The notes beneath the pieces are model-generated. The model had not been told where the DNA came from. It ran no database searches and worked only from the letters and a program-made list of their open reading frames with translations. A stretch of 15,786 nt of DNA from Bacteroidales bacterium UBA4284 (GTDB lineage: Bacteria > Bacteroidota > Bacteroidia > Bacteroidales > UBA932): NCBI GenBank assembly GCA_002395925.1, contig DGVM01000173.1, forward strand, positions 329-16,114. The letters are read 5' to 3'. The position numbers were made by a program, and so were the translations under genes. Shown piece by piece: positions 8,084 through 15,595 of this stretch. Every line of letters starts with the position of its first letter. The stretch's first letter is position 1.

Positions 8084-9085
8084 ATGAAGCACCTTCTTTT
8101 CTTCATACTAAGTGGTTGCTTGATTCTCGCGTCCTGTTCCGGCAAGGATCCGGTGTACTGGTACAATCCGGAAACCGGAACAGGGAGCGCGGGGAGCAAT
8201 GTTCCCTATTATCCGGAAAAGCCCGGCAGCGGCAGTTCCACGAACCCTACGGACGGCTATGCCCCCGCGGGCTACAACCTGGTCTGGAGTGATGAGTTCA
8301 CCTCGGCCACGCAGCTCTACTCGGACTGGTACTTCGAGTCCGGCGGCACCGGCTGGGGTAACGGCGAACTGCAGTACTACTGCCCCGCAGGCACTTTTGA
8401 CGCCACGGGTCAGAAGACGGCCGCGCTCACCAGTGACGGCACGCTGAAGATCACGGCCTACAAGATTGCCGACCAGTACAAGGCCTACACCAACGGGAAG
8501 TCCTACATCTCGACCCGTATGAACACCAACAAGGGCTGGATGCACGGCTACATCGAGATGCGCGCCAAACTGCCTCTGTCCAAGGGGATGTGGCCCGCTT
8601 TCTGGATGCTGCTCAAGGACGGTCCCTATTGGGTGCTGGATCCCAGCAAGACGGGAGCCGAGATTGATATTATGGAGTATGTAGTCAATCCTCCGGACAA
8701 TCCGAAGGATATGGTCTATTTCTCGGCGCACAGCTACAATGCCACCCCGGAAGGGGCCGAAGGCAAGAACTCCGGCTATGTAGATCCGCAGACTCACGTC
8801 AAGTATGCTTACTGCCAGTGGGTCAAGATTAACAAGCCCGAGGAGTGGCACTGCTACGGGATGGAATGGACGCACGAGTTCATCCGCGGCCTGTTGGACG
8901 GGGTAGAGTATTTCTATGTACCCAATCCCAAGCCCAATGAGGTCGATCTTGCCACCTGGCCGTTCGACCAGGTGTTTAATCTCAAGCTCAATCTCGCCGT
9001 GGGCGGCAGTTGGGGCGGTGAACCCGCCGCTACCTTTACCGAGGACTCGTACGAGATTGATTGGGTAAGAGTTTTTCAAAAATAG
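8084..9085 (+). CDS. GH16 family endo-beta-glycanase lipoprotein (laminarinase/O-glycanase-like)
   Basis: A 333-aa lipoprotein (lipobox LASC, Cys18) with a Gly/Ser/Pro-rich tether to about residue 60 and one GH16 beta-jelly-roll domain (about 64-333). The active-site motif is EIDIME: E193 nucleophile, D195, E198 acid/base. The extra residue before the last Glu is the beta-bulge form found in laminarinase-type GH16. Substrate-cleft motifs GTGWGNGELQYY (88-99) and WPAFWML (170-176) are intact, as is the C-terminal NLAVGGSWGG. The enzyme should cut internal beta-glycosidic bonds at the cell surface. GH16 of this form includes beta-1,3-glucanases and host-glycan endo-beta-galactosidases (O-glycanases); sequence alone does not choose between them, but the nearby GH20 favours a GlcNAc-containing substrate. 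The ATG at 8084 lies 11 bp after the previous stop and begins the signal peptide. Confidence 0.93.
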   Translation: MKHLLFFILSGCLILASCSGKDPVYWYNPETGTGSAGSNVPYYPEKPGSGSSTNPTDGYAPAGYNLVWSDEFTSATQLYSDWYFESGGTGWGNGELQYYCPAGTFDATGQKTAALTSDGTLKITAYKIADQYKAYTNGKSYISTRMNTNKGWMHGYIEMRAKLPLSKGMWPAFWMLLKDGPYWVLDPSKTGAEIDIMEYVVNPPDNPKDMVYFSAHSYNATPEGAEGKNSGYVDPQTHVKYAYCQWVKINKPEEWHCYGMEWTHEFIRGLLDGVEYFYVPNPKPNEVDLATWPFDQVFNLKLNLAVGGSWGGEPAATFTEDSYEIDWVRVFQK

Positions 9086-9091
9086 CGAATT

Positions 9092-9232
9092 ATGAAAACA
9101 CTAGAACTAGAATATACCACCCCCACATCGACTCTGGTCGAGATTCAGATTGAACAGAGTATAGCCGTCCTCTCATATGACAAGACGAACGGAACCAATA
9201 ACTTCGACGAAGACGAAGAGGAAGAGATCTAA
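9092..9232 (+). CDS. 46-aa acidic peptide, first member of a paralogous pair
   Basis: A short gene in the 159-bp gap between the GH16 and lipoprotein genes: ATG 9092, TAA 9230-9232. It starts 6 nt after the GH16 stop and ends 12 nt before the next ATG. It has no signal peptide or membrane segment and ends in a very acidic tail (FDEDEEEEI). Its reality is supported by a homolog at 11063-11200. The two align without gaps at an offset of one residue, with 15 identities over residues 8-41 here (Y8, P11, T12, L15, E17, E21, I24, A25, L27, S28, Y29, N33, T35, F38, D41). Both precede a fimbrillin-like lipoprotein gene by the same distance. I do not recognise the function. A conserved first part with a variable hydrophilic tail recalls leader-type small ORFs; no peptide-modifying enzyme is nearby. 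Confidence 0.7.
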   Translation: MKTLELEYTTPTSTLVEIQIEQSIAVLSYDKTNGTNNFDEDEEEEI

Positions 9233-9244
9233 AAGAATACAGCC

Positions 9245-11008
9245 ATGAAAAAGATTTGGAAATATATGATGGTTGCTCTTGCGGGTCTTGCCCTGCTTGC
9301 TTGCAGCAATAAGGAACTAGTTCCGGAAGAGGAGCCCGTTGAGGAAGGTTATATCTATAACATTGAAATAGTTCAAACCAAGGCCGTTTTTGATGAGAAT
9401 CATATGGCCTGGGAGGGGGGCGATGTGATTGGCTGGTTTACTGACAAGGCCGGCAGCTCGGGGATTGATATGTCTAAAGATCCCCGCCGTTTCACCGTGA
9501 GCAGCACAGCTGCTATGGCGGCCGGGTCTAAGGTGTATGCCTACGCGCCCTATAAAGCTGGCGAGCAAAGCGAGACGGCTGCGCCGCTGAGTATTCCTAC
9601 GTCTCAGAGTGGTGACGATATCAAGGACGCAATGCCTATGGTGGCACTGCCAATCGAACTGGCGGCTGATATGGATGCCGATACTCCCACGTCTGCCGGG
9701 CAGGCCTACTTTATCGGCCTGGGCTCTGTTATCAGGTACAATGTGTACACGTCGGATGATACCTACGGTGAAGAGAAGGTGGAAAGCATTACCTTCACCT
9801 CCACGTCCAACATTGCCGGTGACTTTACGGTAGATCTCACGGGCGTATCCGAGGAATCCCTTCCTACCATTGACGGCTTGGACCAGAAATCTGTCACTTC
9901 CACTCTGCCCATCGCCACTACCGTGGGTAATAGCAAGCCCAATGGCATCAAGGTTTACCAGGTTATTGCGCCGGGGACCTATTCCGGTACGATTAGAGTC
10001 TTTACGGATCAGGCTGTTTATGAGTATAGCATTAGTAACAAGGTGTTTACCTTTGGTAAGATTAAACCATTCAATGTAGATTTAGCCAGCGTCAATGCTA
10101 CGCGGTTAAGTTGGACCGAGTATCTGTTGACGAAATCTGCATGGCGTCTTACTGGTGTAAAGAAAGATGGAGAGAGCCAGACAACTTCCGTTGGAAATAT
10201 CGTTTCTTTCAAGAGAGATGGGACACTCGTGTTTGACTGTCTGGCAAATGATGGAAAGTCCTATGACCATACTTGGACGGGAAGCCTTATAGACATTCCT
10301 AAATACTATGGTTGGTCTCTTGATGATATGAGATGGAGCATCAATACACGAGATGAAAAGCGTTTCATCGATATTAACGATGGTTATCTTCTCGTTTATG
10401 TTCAAGGTGATCAAGGGAAGGAATACGGATATTATGAAATTGTCGAAATTAACGCCTCCTCGTTAACAGTCTCCATTAAAACGTATGGACAGACATATAC
10501 TCTCTATTTTGAAGCCGCAGATAGATCACGCGCTTATGAGCATTCGTTTGCTATTGGAGATTTTGGACTTACAGAAGAGAATATTTGGTCAGATCCCATT
10601 ACTGACAACTTGAGCGGAGTGTCCTGGACTCTAGCGAACGATCAAGGAGCATATAAGATCACTACGCCATGGGAATGGGCCGGAACTGTGATTTGGAACG
10701 GTTGGGCTTGGGAATATGAACCTACCGTTGTCACTCTTACCTCCTCATCTATTGGAGGAACGATCACATCTATTAATTTGGACTTCACAATCGGAGCTAA
10801 TTGGGAGTTGACTGCGAATTGTACAGTCGGTGGTGCAGATTTCGGCACGCAGAATCAGCATTTTACTAATACTACAGGGGACACTCCTAAACAAACTGCG
10901 ACTTTTACTGGTAATGGTAACGGGACGATAGTAATCACAGTTACTCAACCGTCGAATACTGGGACGCCCATTATGCTCCGAGGAATCAACGTGACATATT
11001 TACTTTAG
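9245..11008 (+). CDS. Fimbrillin-like lipoprotein with lipocalin-like and beta-sandwich C-terminal domains
   Basis: A 587-aa lipoprotein (lipobox LLAC, Cys20; the following SNKE resembles a Bacteroidetes surface-export signal). Residues about 34-286 form a fimbrillin/Mfa-like domain (MAWEGGDVIGWF, FTSTSNIAGDFTVDLTGVSE). It is clearly homologous to the N-terminus of the 11213-13996 protein, and both end VDLAS-x-NATR. Residues about 287-430 resemble the lipocalin-like modules of the 6711-8072 protein. Residues 433-587 are a diverged copy of the beta-sandwich repeated twice in the GH16 fusion; HSFAIGDFG, LTSSSIGGTITS and CTVGGADFG match HTFANGDWG, LTSSSFPGEITK and CKVGGFDFG. No catalytic motif is seen, so a surface glycan-binding or adhesion role is inferred. 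From about 10100 onward the DNA is much more AT-rich than its neighbours (10381-10440 has 21 G+C in 60), suggesting that the C-terminal half has a different history. Confidence 0.8.
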   Translation: MKKIWKYMMVALAGLALLACSNKELVPEEEPVEEGYIYNIEIVQTKAVFDENHMAWEGGDVIGWFTDKAGSSGIDMSKDPRRFTVSSTAAMAAGSKVYAYAPYKAGEQSETAAPLSIPTSQSGDDIKDAMPMVALPIELAADMDADTPTSAGQAYFIGLGSVIRYNVYTSDDTYGEEKVESITFTSTSNIAGDFTVDLTGVSEESLPTIDGLDQKSVTSTLPIATTVGNSKPNGIKVYQVIAPGTYSGTIRVFTDQAVYEYSISNKVFTFGKIKPFNVDLASVNATRLSWTEYLLTKSAWRLTGVKKDGESQTTSVGNIVSFKRDGTLVFDCLANDGKSYDHTWTGSLIDIPKYYGWSLDDMRWSINTRDEKRFIDINDGYLLVYVQGDQGKEYGYYEIVEINASSLTVSIKTYGQTYTLYFEAADRSRAYEHSFAIGDFGLTEENIWSDPITDNLSGVSWTLANDQGAYKITTPWEWAGTVIWNGWAWEYEPTVVTLTSSSIGGTITSINLDFTIGANWELTANCTVGGADFGTQNQHFTNTTGDTPKQTATFTGNGNGTIVITVTQPSNTGTPIMLRGINVTYLL

Positions 11009-11024
11009 TATTTATGGGATTTGA

Positions 11025-11044
11025 TCCCTCCCGCCGGGGAGGGA
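11025..11044 (+). terminator. Strong GC hairpin after the fimbrillin-like gene (weak terminator or attenuator)
   Basis: TCCCTCCC (11025-11032) pairs perfectly with GGGAGGGA (11037-11044) around a GCCG loop. It lies 16 nt after the stop codon and 18 nt before the next peptide ATG. Only three T follow (TTTAAAAC), so it is not a classic intrinsic terminator. It may pause RNA polymerase or protect mRNA ends, giving different amounts of the genes on either side. Confidence 0.5.
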
Positions 11045-11062
11045 CCGTTTAAAACAAAGAAT

Positions 11063-11200
11063 ATGAAAGACACTAAAGCTTATATACCTCCCACAGTGGA
11101 ACTGCTGGAGCTCCGGACAGAGAGCACCATCGCAACGCTTTCCTACAACGAGGAGAACTTCACTGAGTATTTCGGCTTTGATTCAGAATATACCCTCTAA
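11063..11200 (+). CDS. 45-aa acidic peptide, second member of the paralogous pair
   Basis: A short gene (ATG 11063, TAA 11198-11200) between the hairpin at 11025-11044 and the GH16 fusion gene, ending exactly 12 nt before its ATG. It is homologous to the peptide at 9092-9232, sharing the pattern Y-x2-PT-x2-L-x-E-x3-E-x2-IA-x-LSY and then N-x-T-x2-F. The C-terminal tail (about 32-45) differs and is acidic and aromatic rather than poly-acidic. There is no signal peptide, Cys or membrane segment. Recurrence of both sequence and spacing makes a chance ORF unlikely. Function unknown. Possibilities are a translational leader for the lipoprotein, a small cytoplasmic partner, or a precursor peptide without a visible maturation enzyme. 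Confidence 0.7.
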   Translation: MKDTKAYIPPTVELLELRTESTIATLSYNEENFTEYFGFDSEYTL

Positions 11201-11212
11201 AACGACACTACG

Positions 11213-13996
11213 ATGAAAAAGTTATTCAAATACCTTTTCGTTGCTGCCGCGGCCTGTACCCTGGCAGCCTGCGCCGTGAAAGAGGAACAGCCTATCGACA
11301 ACGGCGAAGAATCTATTACCTTCTTCCTGAGTGATGGAGTAAAGGCCGTAATGGAAAACAACTATATGGCCTGGCAGGAAGGAGATATGATTGGATGGAC
11401 CAACTCAAGAGCCAGTTCAGGCGGTTCTTCCGTCGTGAATCTGGAAACCAATCCGCACTCCTTCACGGTTACCAATAATACTGGTACACCCTGGGGAACC
11501 ATCAGTTCGCATAAGACGACCTTCTATTTCTATGCGCCTTACAAAGAAGGCTCGACAAAAAATGCCGTTCATTTTTCCATTCCCACAGCACAAGATGGAA
11601 AACTGACAAACTCAATGCCCTTGGTGGCGGCTCCGTTTGAGCATACCGGTTCCATCAAGAATACCGAATCTGCCAGCTTCAACAACAATGAAAACCGAAT
11701 GATCCAGTTTATGGGTCTGGCTTCCATTGCGCAGTTTAAGGTATTCACCACCAATGCAGAATATGGTACCGAACAGGTCCAGAGCGTCAATTTCACCTCC
11801 GACTCCGACATTGCTGGAGATTTCACGGCCGATATTACCGGAGTGAGCGAGGAAAACCTCCCGACCATCACTGGGCTCAGCGGAAAGAGCATCACTGCCA
11901 CTCTCGCAACTTCCGCTACCGTGGGTGCTAACAAAGCAGCGGCAATCGATGTGAATATGAGCCTTGCACCTGGCACCTGGTCCGGCACCGTGACCGTGGA
12001 GACCACCGGCGCCACCTATGTCATTCCGCTCAATAACGTTCCCTTCAACCGTGGCCGAATCAGGCCCCTTGTCGTGGACCTCGCAAGTCCCAATGCCACC
12101 CGTACACCGAAGAGCAGTGGCCCCGCCAGCCCGTACTGGCATACCTTTGCCAACGGCGACTGGGGTATTGGCCCTGTCAAAGACTGGGGCGGATGGGAAG
12201 ATGGCTATTACTACGAGCAACTCACTCACCCCGTCACCCTTGACGGCGCTACTTGGGACCTGACCGACGCCGGTTATTTCGAATGGGCTGGAACTCAGGC
12301 AGAATCCGGCTGGCGTCACGGCATCCAGCTAGGGACGGGTGGTATGACTGTCTACTCCTTTAAACTGACCTCCTCCTCCTTCCCCGGAGAAATAACGAAA
12401 GTTACCCTGGGCTACAACTCCGGTATTACGGACGGCAGCAGTCTCACCGTCAGCTGTAAGGTAGGTGGTTTTGACTTTGGTTCCCCCGTGGCACACGGAG
12501 ACGGGGATTATGAAGCCGAATTCACCGGCAGTGCTTCCGGCAACATTGAGATTTCAGTTTCTTCCACGGCAAAAGGAGCCATTTATCTCTACTACGTTGC
12601 CGTAGAGTATGATCCCAACTCCGGTGGCGGTGCAGATTCCGGACCGGCTTGCCCGTATTGGCATACTTATGCCAACGGTGACTGGGGTGTCGGCCCTGTC
12701 AAAGACTGGGGCGGATGGGAAGATGGCTATTACTATGAGCAGCTCACCCATCCTGCAACCCTGGACGGCGCTTCTTGGAATCTGACCGACGCAGGCTACT
12801 TCGAATGGGCTGGAACTCAGGCAGAATCCGGTTGGCGCCACGGTATCCAGCTGGGGACGGGCGGTATGACGGTTTCTTCCTTTAAAATGACCTCTTCCTC
12901 CTTCCCCGGAGAAATAACGAAAGTTACCCTGGGCTACAACTCCGGTATTACGGACGGCAGCAGCCTCACCGTCAGTTGTAAAGTGGGTGGTATCGCCTTT
13001 GGCACCCCCGTGGCACACGGAGATGGGGATTATGAAGCCGAATTCACTGGCAGTGCGTCCGGTACCATTGAGATTTCCGTTTCCTCTACGGTAAATGGAG
13101 CCATCTATCTCTACTACGTTGCTGTAGAGTATAATCCCAGCTCCGGTGGCATAGATCCTTTCGACAGTATGACGCCGGCCGAAATCCGTGCCGCCTATTC
13201 TCCAACCTGGCAGGATGAATTCGAAGGAAGTTCTGTCAATACCGGGAGTAATGGCTGGGTCTTCCAGACGGGTGGTACCGGTTGGGGGAATAACGAAATT
13301 CAGTATTATGTCAACCAGTCCGTCAAGATTGGGGGCGCCACCTACAACACGGCTGAAGTGAGCGACGGAACGCTCAAAATCAACAGCTACAATGTTCCGT
13401 ACCAGGGTAAGAATTATATATCTGCCCGTATGTACACGAAGCAGCACTGGAAGCACGGCCTCATTGAGATGAAAGCCAAGCTCCCTACAACCAAGGGCTG
13501 CTGGAGCGCCTTCTGGATGCTGCCCCAGTCCGGTTCTTCCTATGTGCGTGACGCCAGTATGGACGGTGGAGAACTTGATATCGTAGAGTATGTACCGAAT
13601 GACGACCCGAAGAATGCTTACTTCTCTGCACACAGCTACTACACAACGAAGGAAGCCATAGATGAGGGAGATTTCGTTTACTACCCCGGCAACGTAGATT
13701 ACCACGACAGCTATACTCTCAGTTCTAACACCACGGCCCAGAATGACTGGCATACCTATTCTATGGTGTGGACTGACAAGTACGTCAAGGCCTACGTGGA
13801 CGACAATCTGTTCTACACCGCTCCGAACCCTTATCCGGGTCAGCACAACCTGCCCTATTGGGCATTCGACCAGGATTACTACATCCTGCTCAACCTGGCC
13901 ATCGGAGGAGACTGGGGCGGCATTCCGGCTGCCTCCTGGCCCAATCCGGCTGTGTTTGAGGTAGATTACGTCAAGGTTTATCAATCCGGTTATTGA
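11213..13996 (+). CDS. Multidomain GH16 lipoprotein: fimbrillin-like domain, two beta-sandwich repeats, GH16
   Basis: A 927-aa surface lipoprotein. The lipobox LAAC gives Cys20, and the next residues AVKEE fit the acidic surface-export signal of Bacteroidetes lipoproteins. Residues about 30-301 are fimbrillin/Mfa-like, homologous to the 9245-11008 protein and ending NATR. Two beta-sandwich repeats begin at residues 307 and 481, with a period of exactly 174 residues. They are about 90% identical, rich in Trp/Tyr, and probably bind carbohydrate. The GH16 domain runs from about residue 662 to the end. Its catalytic motif is ELDIVE (E787, D789, E792, beta-bulge form), with GTGWGNNEIQYY and WSAFWMLP as in the other GH16. 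The enzyme should cut internal beta-glycosidic bonds while held to its substrate by the repeats. The family's catalytic domain is about 250-270 aa, so the extra ~650 residues are accessory. The GH20 start codon follows after 5 nt. Confidence 0.92.
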   Translation: MKKLFKYLFVAAAACTLAACAVKEEQPIDNGEESITFFLSDGVKAVMENNYMAWQEGDMIGWTNSRASSGGSSVVNLETNPHSFTVTNNTGTPWGTISSHKTTFYFYAPYKEGSTKNAVHFSIPTAQDGKLTNSMPLVAAPFEHTGSIKNTESASFNNNENRMIQFMGLASIAQFKVFTTNAEYGTEQVQSVNFTSDSDIAGDFTADITGVSEENLPTITGLSGKSITATLATSATVGANKAAAIDVNMSLAPGTWSGTVTVETTGATYVIPLNNVPFNRGRIRPLVVDLASPNATRTPKSSGPASPYWHTFANGDWGIGPVKDWGGWEDGYYYEQLTHPVTLDGATWDLTDAGYFEWAGTQAESGWRHGIQLGTGGMTVYSFKLTSSSFPGEITKVTLGYNSGITDGSSLTVSCKVGGFDFGSPVAHGDGDYEAEFTGSASGNIEISVSSTAKGAIYLYYVAVEYDPNSGGGADSGPACPYWHTYANGDWGVGPVKDWGGWEDGYYYEQLTHPATLDGASWNLTDAGYFEWAGTQAESGWRHGIQLGTGGMTVSSFKMTSSSFPGEITKVTLGYNSGITDGSSLTVSCKVGGIAFGTPVAHGDGDYEAEFTGSASGTIEISVSSTVNGAIYLYYVAVEYNPSSGGIDPFDSMTPAEIRAAYSPTWQDEFEGSSVNTGSNGWVFQTGGTGWGNNEIQYYVNQSVKIGGATYNTAEVSDGTLKINSYNVPYQGKNYISARMYTKQHWKHGLIEMKAKLPTTKGCWSAFWMLPQSGSSYVRDASMDGGELDIVEYVPNDDPKNAYFSAHSYYTTKEAIDEGDFVYYPGNVDYHDSYTLSSNTTAQNDWHTYSMVWTDKYVKAYVDDNLFYTAPNPYPGQHNLPYWAFDQDYYILLNLAIGGDWGGIPAASWPNPAVFEVDYVKVYQSGY
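12131..12628 (+). repeat. Intragenic repeat copy 1 (beta-sandwich module)
   Basis: First of two 498-bp units inside the GH16 fusion gene, coding from PYWHTFANGDWG to about SGGG. It matches 12653-13150 at a constant 522-bp offset with no indel visible. A block of more than 60 bp (from TCCTTCCCCGGAGAAATAAC) is identical in both, so the duplication looks recent or kept uniform by gene conversion. Confidence 0.9.
12653..13150 (+). repeat. Intragenic repeat copy 2 (beta-sandwich module)
   Basis: Second unit of the tandem duplication, about 16 amino-acid differences from copy 1 over ~166 residues. The differences are mostly conservative (F/Y, I/V, T/S, D/N), but FDFGS to IAFGT and VYSF to VSSF change residues that could alter a ligand surface. 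It leads directly into the linker before the GH16 domain. Confidence 0.9.
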
Positions 13997-14001
13997 TTAA
14001 T

Positions 14002-15585
14002 ATGAAACTACACCTTCTCCCTATAGTTCCCCTATTGGCCGCAGCCTGCACGCAGGCTCCTGTAGAAGAACCGCATATCGTCCCCCAGCCAGCGCACCTG
14101 ACCCGGCTGGAGGGGACGGCTCCGGTGTCCGAAATCCGCTTCGTCCGCGATGAATCCCTGGCTCCGGAAGCATACATCCTCGATGCCCGGGAAGACGGCA
14201 TCACCATCACGGCGTCATCCCGCAGCGGCGAGCTATATGCCCTGGCTACGATCAAGCAGATGCTGCCGCCTTCCGCCCTCCCGTGGAACGGGGAGAAGGG
14301 CGTTTCGTGGCGTATCCCCGCCGTTCACATCGAAGATGCCCCTCGCTTTGCCTACCGCGGTCTGCACCTGGACCCCTGCCGTCATTTCTTTGACGTTGCC
14401 GAGGTAAAGCGCTACATAGACGTAATGGCCCTTTACAAACTGAACAATCTTCACCTGCACCTGAACGACGATCAAGGCTGGCGCGTGGAAATCAAGTCCC
14501 GCCCCCGTCTCACGGAAGTGGGTGCCTGGCGCAGCGGTTCCTGCATAGAGGCCGAGCACGGAAACTCCGACGGAATTCCCCACGGCGGCTTCTATTCGCA
14601 GGAAGAGTTGAAGGAACTGGTGGCCTACGCGGCAGAACGCGGCATCAACATCGTCCCGGAAATCGACCTTCCCGGCCATATGCTGGCCGCCCTGGCTTCT
14701 TATCCCGAACTCGGCTGCACCGGCGGCCCCTATGAGGTCTGGACCCGCTGGGGCATTTCCGACGATGTGCTGTGCGTGGGCAAGGAAGAGACGTTCCGTT
14801 TCCTGGAGGATGTGTTGGGAGAGATTTGCGAGGTTTTCCCTTCTCCCTATATCCATATCGGAGGAGACGAGTGTCCCAAGAAACGCTGGGCCTCCTGCCC
14901 GCGTTGTCAGGCCAAAATGAAGCAGCTGGGGCTTCGCGACACCGAGTACGGAACCAAGGAACAGTATCTTCAGAACTATGTAACCGCCCGTATGCAGGCT
15001 TTTCTGGAAGGGAAGGGCCGCAAGATTATCGGCTGGGACGAGATTCTGGAAGGGGAGCTGGCACCCGGTGCCACCGTGATGTCCTGGCAGGGGACCCAGG
15101 GTGGAATCGATGCATCGGCCCGCGGCTTCGACGTGATTATGTCGCCTTATACCTTCCTGTACCTGGACTACTATCAGAGCCGGGAGCGAGACAGAGAGCC
15201 CTATGCCATTGGAGGATACCTTCCCACGGAGCAAGTGTACAGCTATGAGCCGTTTGACGAACTGGATTCCTTCCAGCAGAGCCACATCCTGGGTGTACAG
15301 GCCAACTTATGGACGGAGTATATCCCTACCGCTCACCAGTTAGAGTATATGCTTCTGCCGCGTCTATGTGCCCTGAGTGAAATCCAGTGGTGCACGCGCG
15401 AGAACCGTGACTTCGTGCGATTCAAGGAGAGCCTGCATCACCAGTTTGCCATCCTGGACGCCCTGGGCTATACCTACTGCCAGGAGGTCTTTGGCATTAT
15501 TGGGATGCCCCCCAACCAATATCCGGCCCGTACCCCCGAAGAATTGGAAGCCTACCTGGCCCAACCCACCGACCGTACGTGGTAG
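14002..15585 (+). CDS. GH20 beta-N-acetylhexosaminidase lipoprotein
   Basis: A 527-aa lipoprotein (lipobox LAAAC, Cys16) of glycoside hydrolase family 20, which removes terminal beta-linked GlcNAc or GalNAc by substrate-assisted catalysis. A short GH20b-type N-terminal domain (about 20-100) is followed by the TIM-barrel from residue 116 (FAYRGLHLDPCRHFF). HLHLNDDQGW, the catalytic pair D289-E290 in HIGGDE, GWDEI, MSWQG, LDYYQ and LWTEY (W437, E439) are all present, so the enzyme should be active. I chose the ATG at 14002, which begins the signal peptide; an in-frame TTG at 13993 overlaps the previous stop. It is the last gene of the apparent operon, 5 nt after the GH16 fusion. The N-terminal domain seems somewhat shorter than usual. 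With the GH16 enzymes it suggests stepwise breakdown of a HexNAc-containing glycan. Confidence 0.95.
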   Translation: MKLHLLPIVPLLAAACTQAPVEEPHIVPQPAHLTRLEGTAPVSEIRFVRDESLAPEAYILDAREDGITITASSRSGELYALATIKQMLPPSALPWNGEKGVSWRIPAVHIEDAPRFAYRGLHLDPCRHFFDVAEVKRYIDVMALYKLNNLHLHLNDDQGWRVEIKSRPRLTEVGAWRSGSCIEAEHGNSDGIPHGGFYSQEELKELVAYAAERGINIVPEIDLPGHMLAALASYPELGCTGGPYEVWTRWGISDDVLCVGKEETFRFLEDVLGEICEVFPSPYIHIGGDECPKKRWASCPRCQAKMKQLGLRDTEYGTKEQYLQNYVTARMQAFLEGKGRKIIGWDEILEGELAPGATVMSWQGTQGGIDASARGFDVIMSPYTFLYLDYYQSRERDREPYAIGGYLPTEQVYSYEPFDELDSFQQSHILGVQANLWTEYIPTAHQLEYMLLPRLCALSEIQWCTRENRDFVRFKESLHHQFAILDALGYTYCQEVFGIIGMPPNQYPARTPEELEAYLAQPTDRTW

Positions 15586-15595
15586 TTTCCCTCAT

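Noticed and set aside
9092..11200. RiPP biosynthetic cluster
   Set aside because: The two small peptides look leader-like, but no radical-SAM, cyclase, protease or peptide transporter gene is in the window, so a RiPP call is not supported.
12554..13984. Long minus-strand open frame opposite the GH16 fusion
   Set aside because: It is a shadow of the GH16 and repeat coding frame; it even reflects the repeat period. No start context or protein motif supports it. The same applies to 5157-6674 and 6849-8084 on the minus strand.
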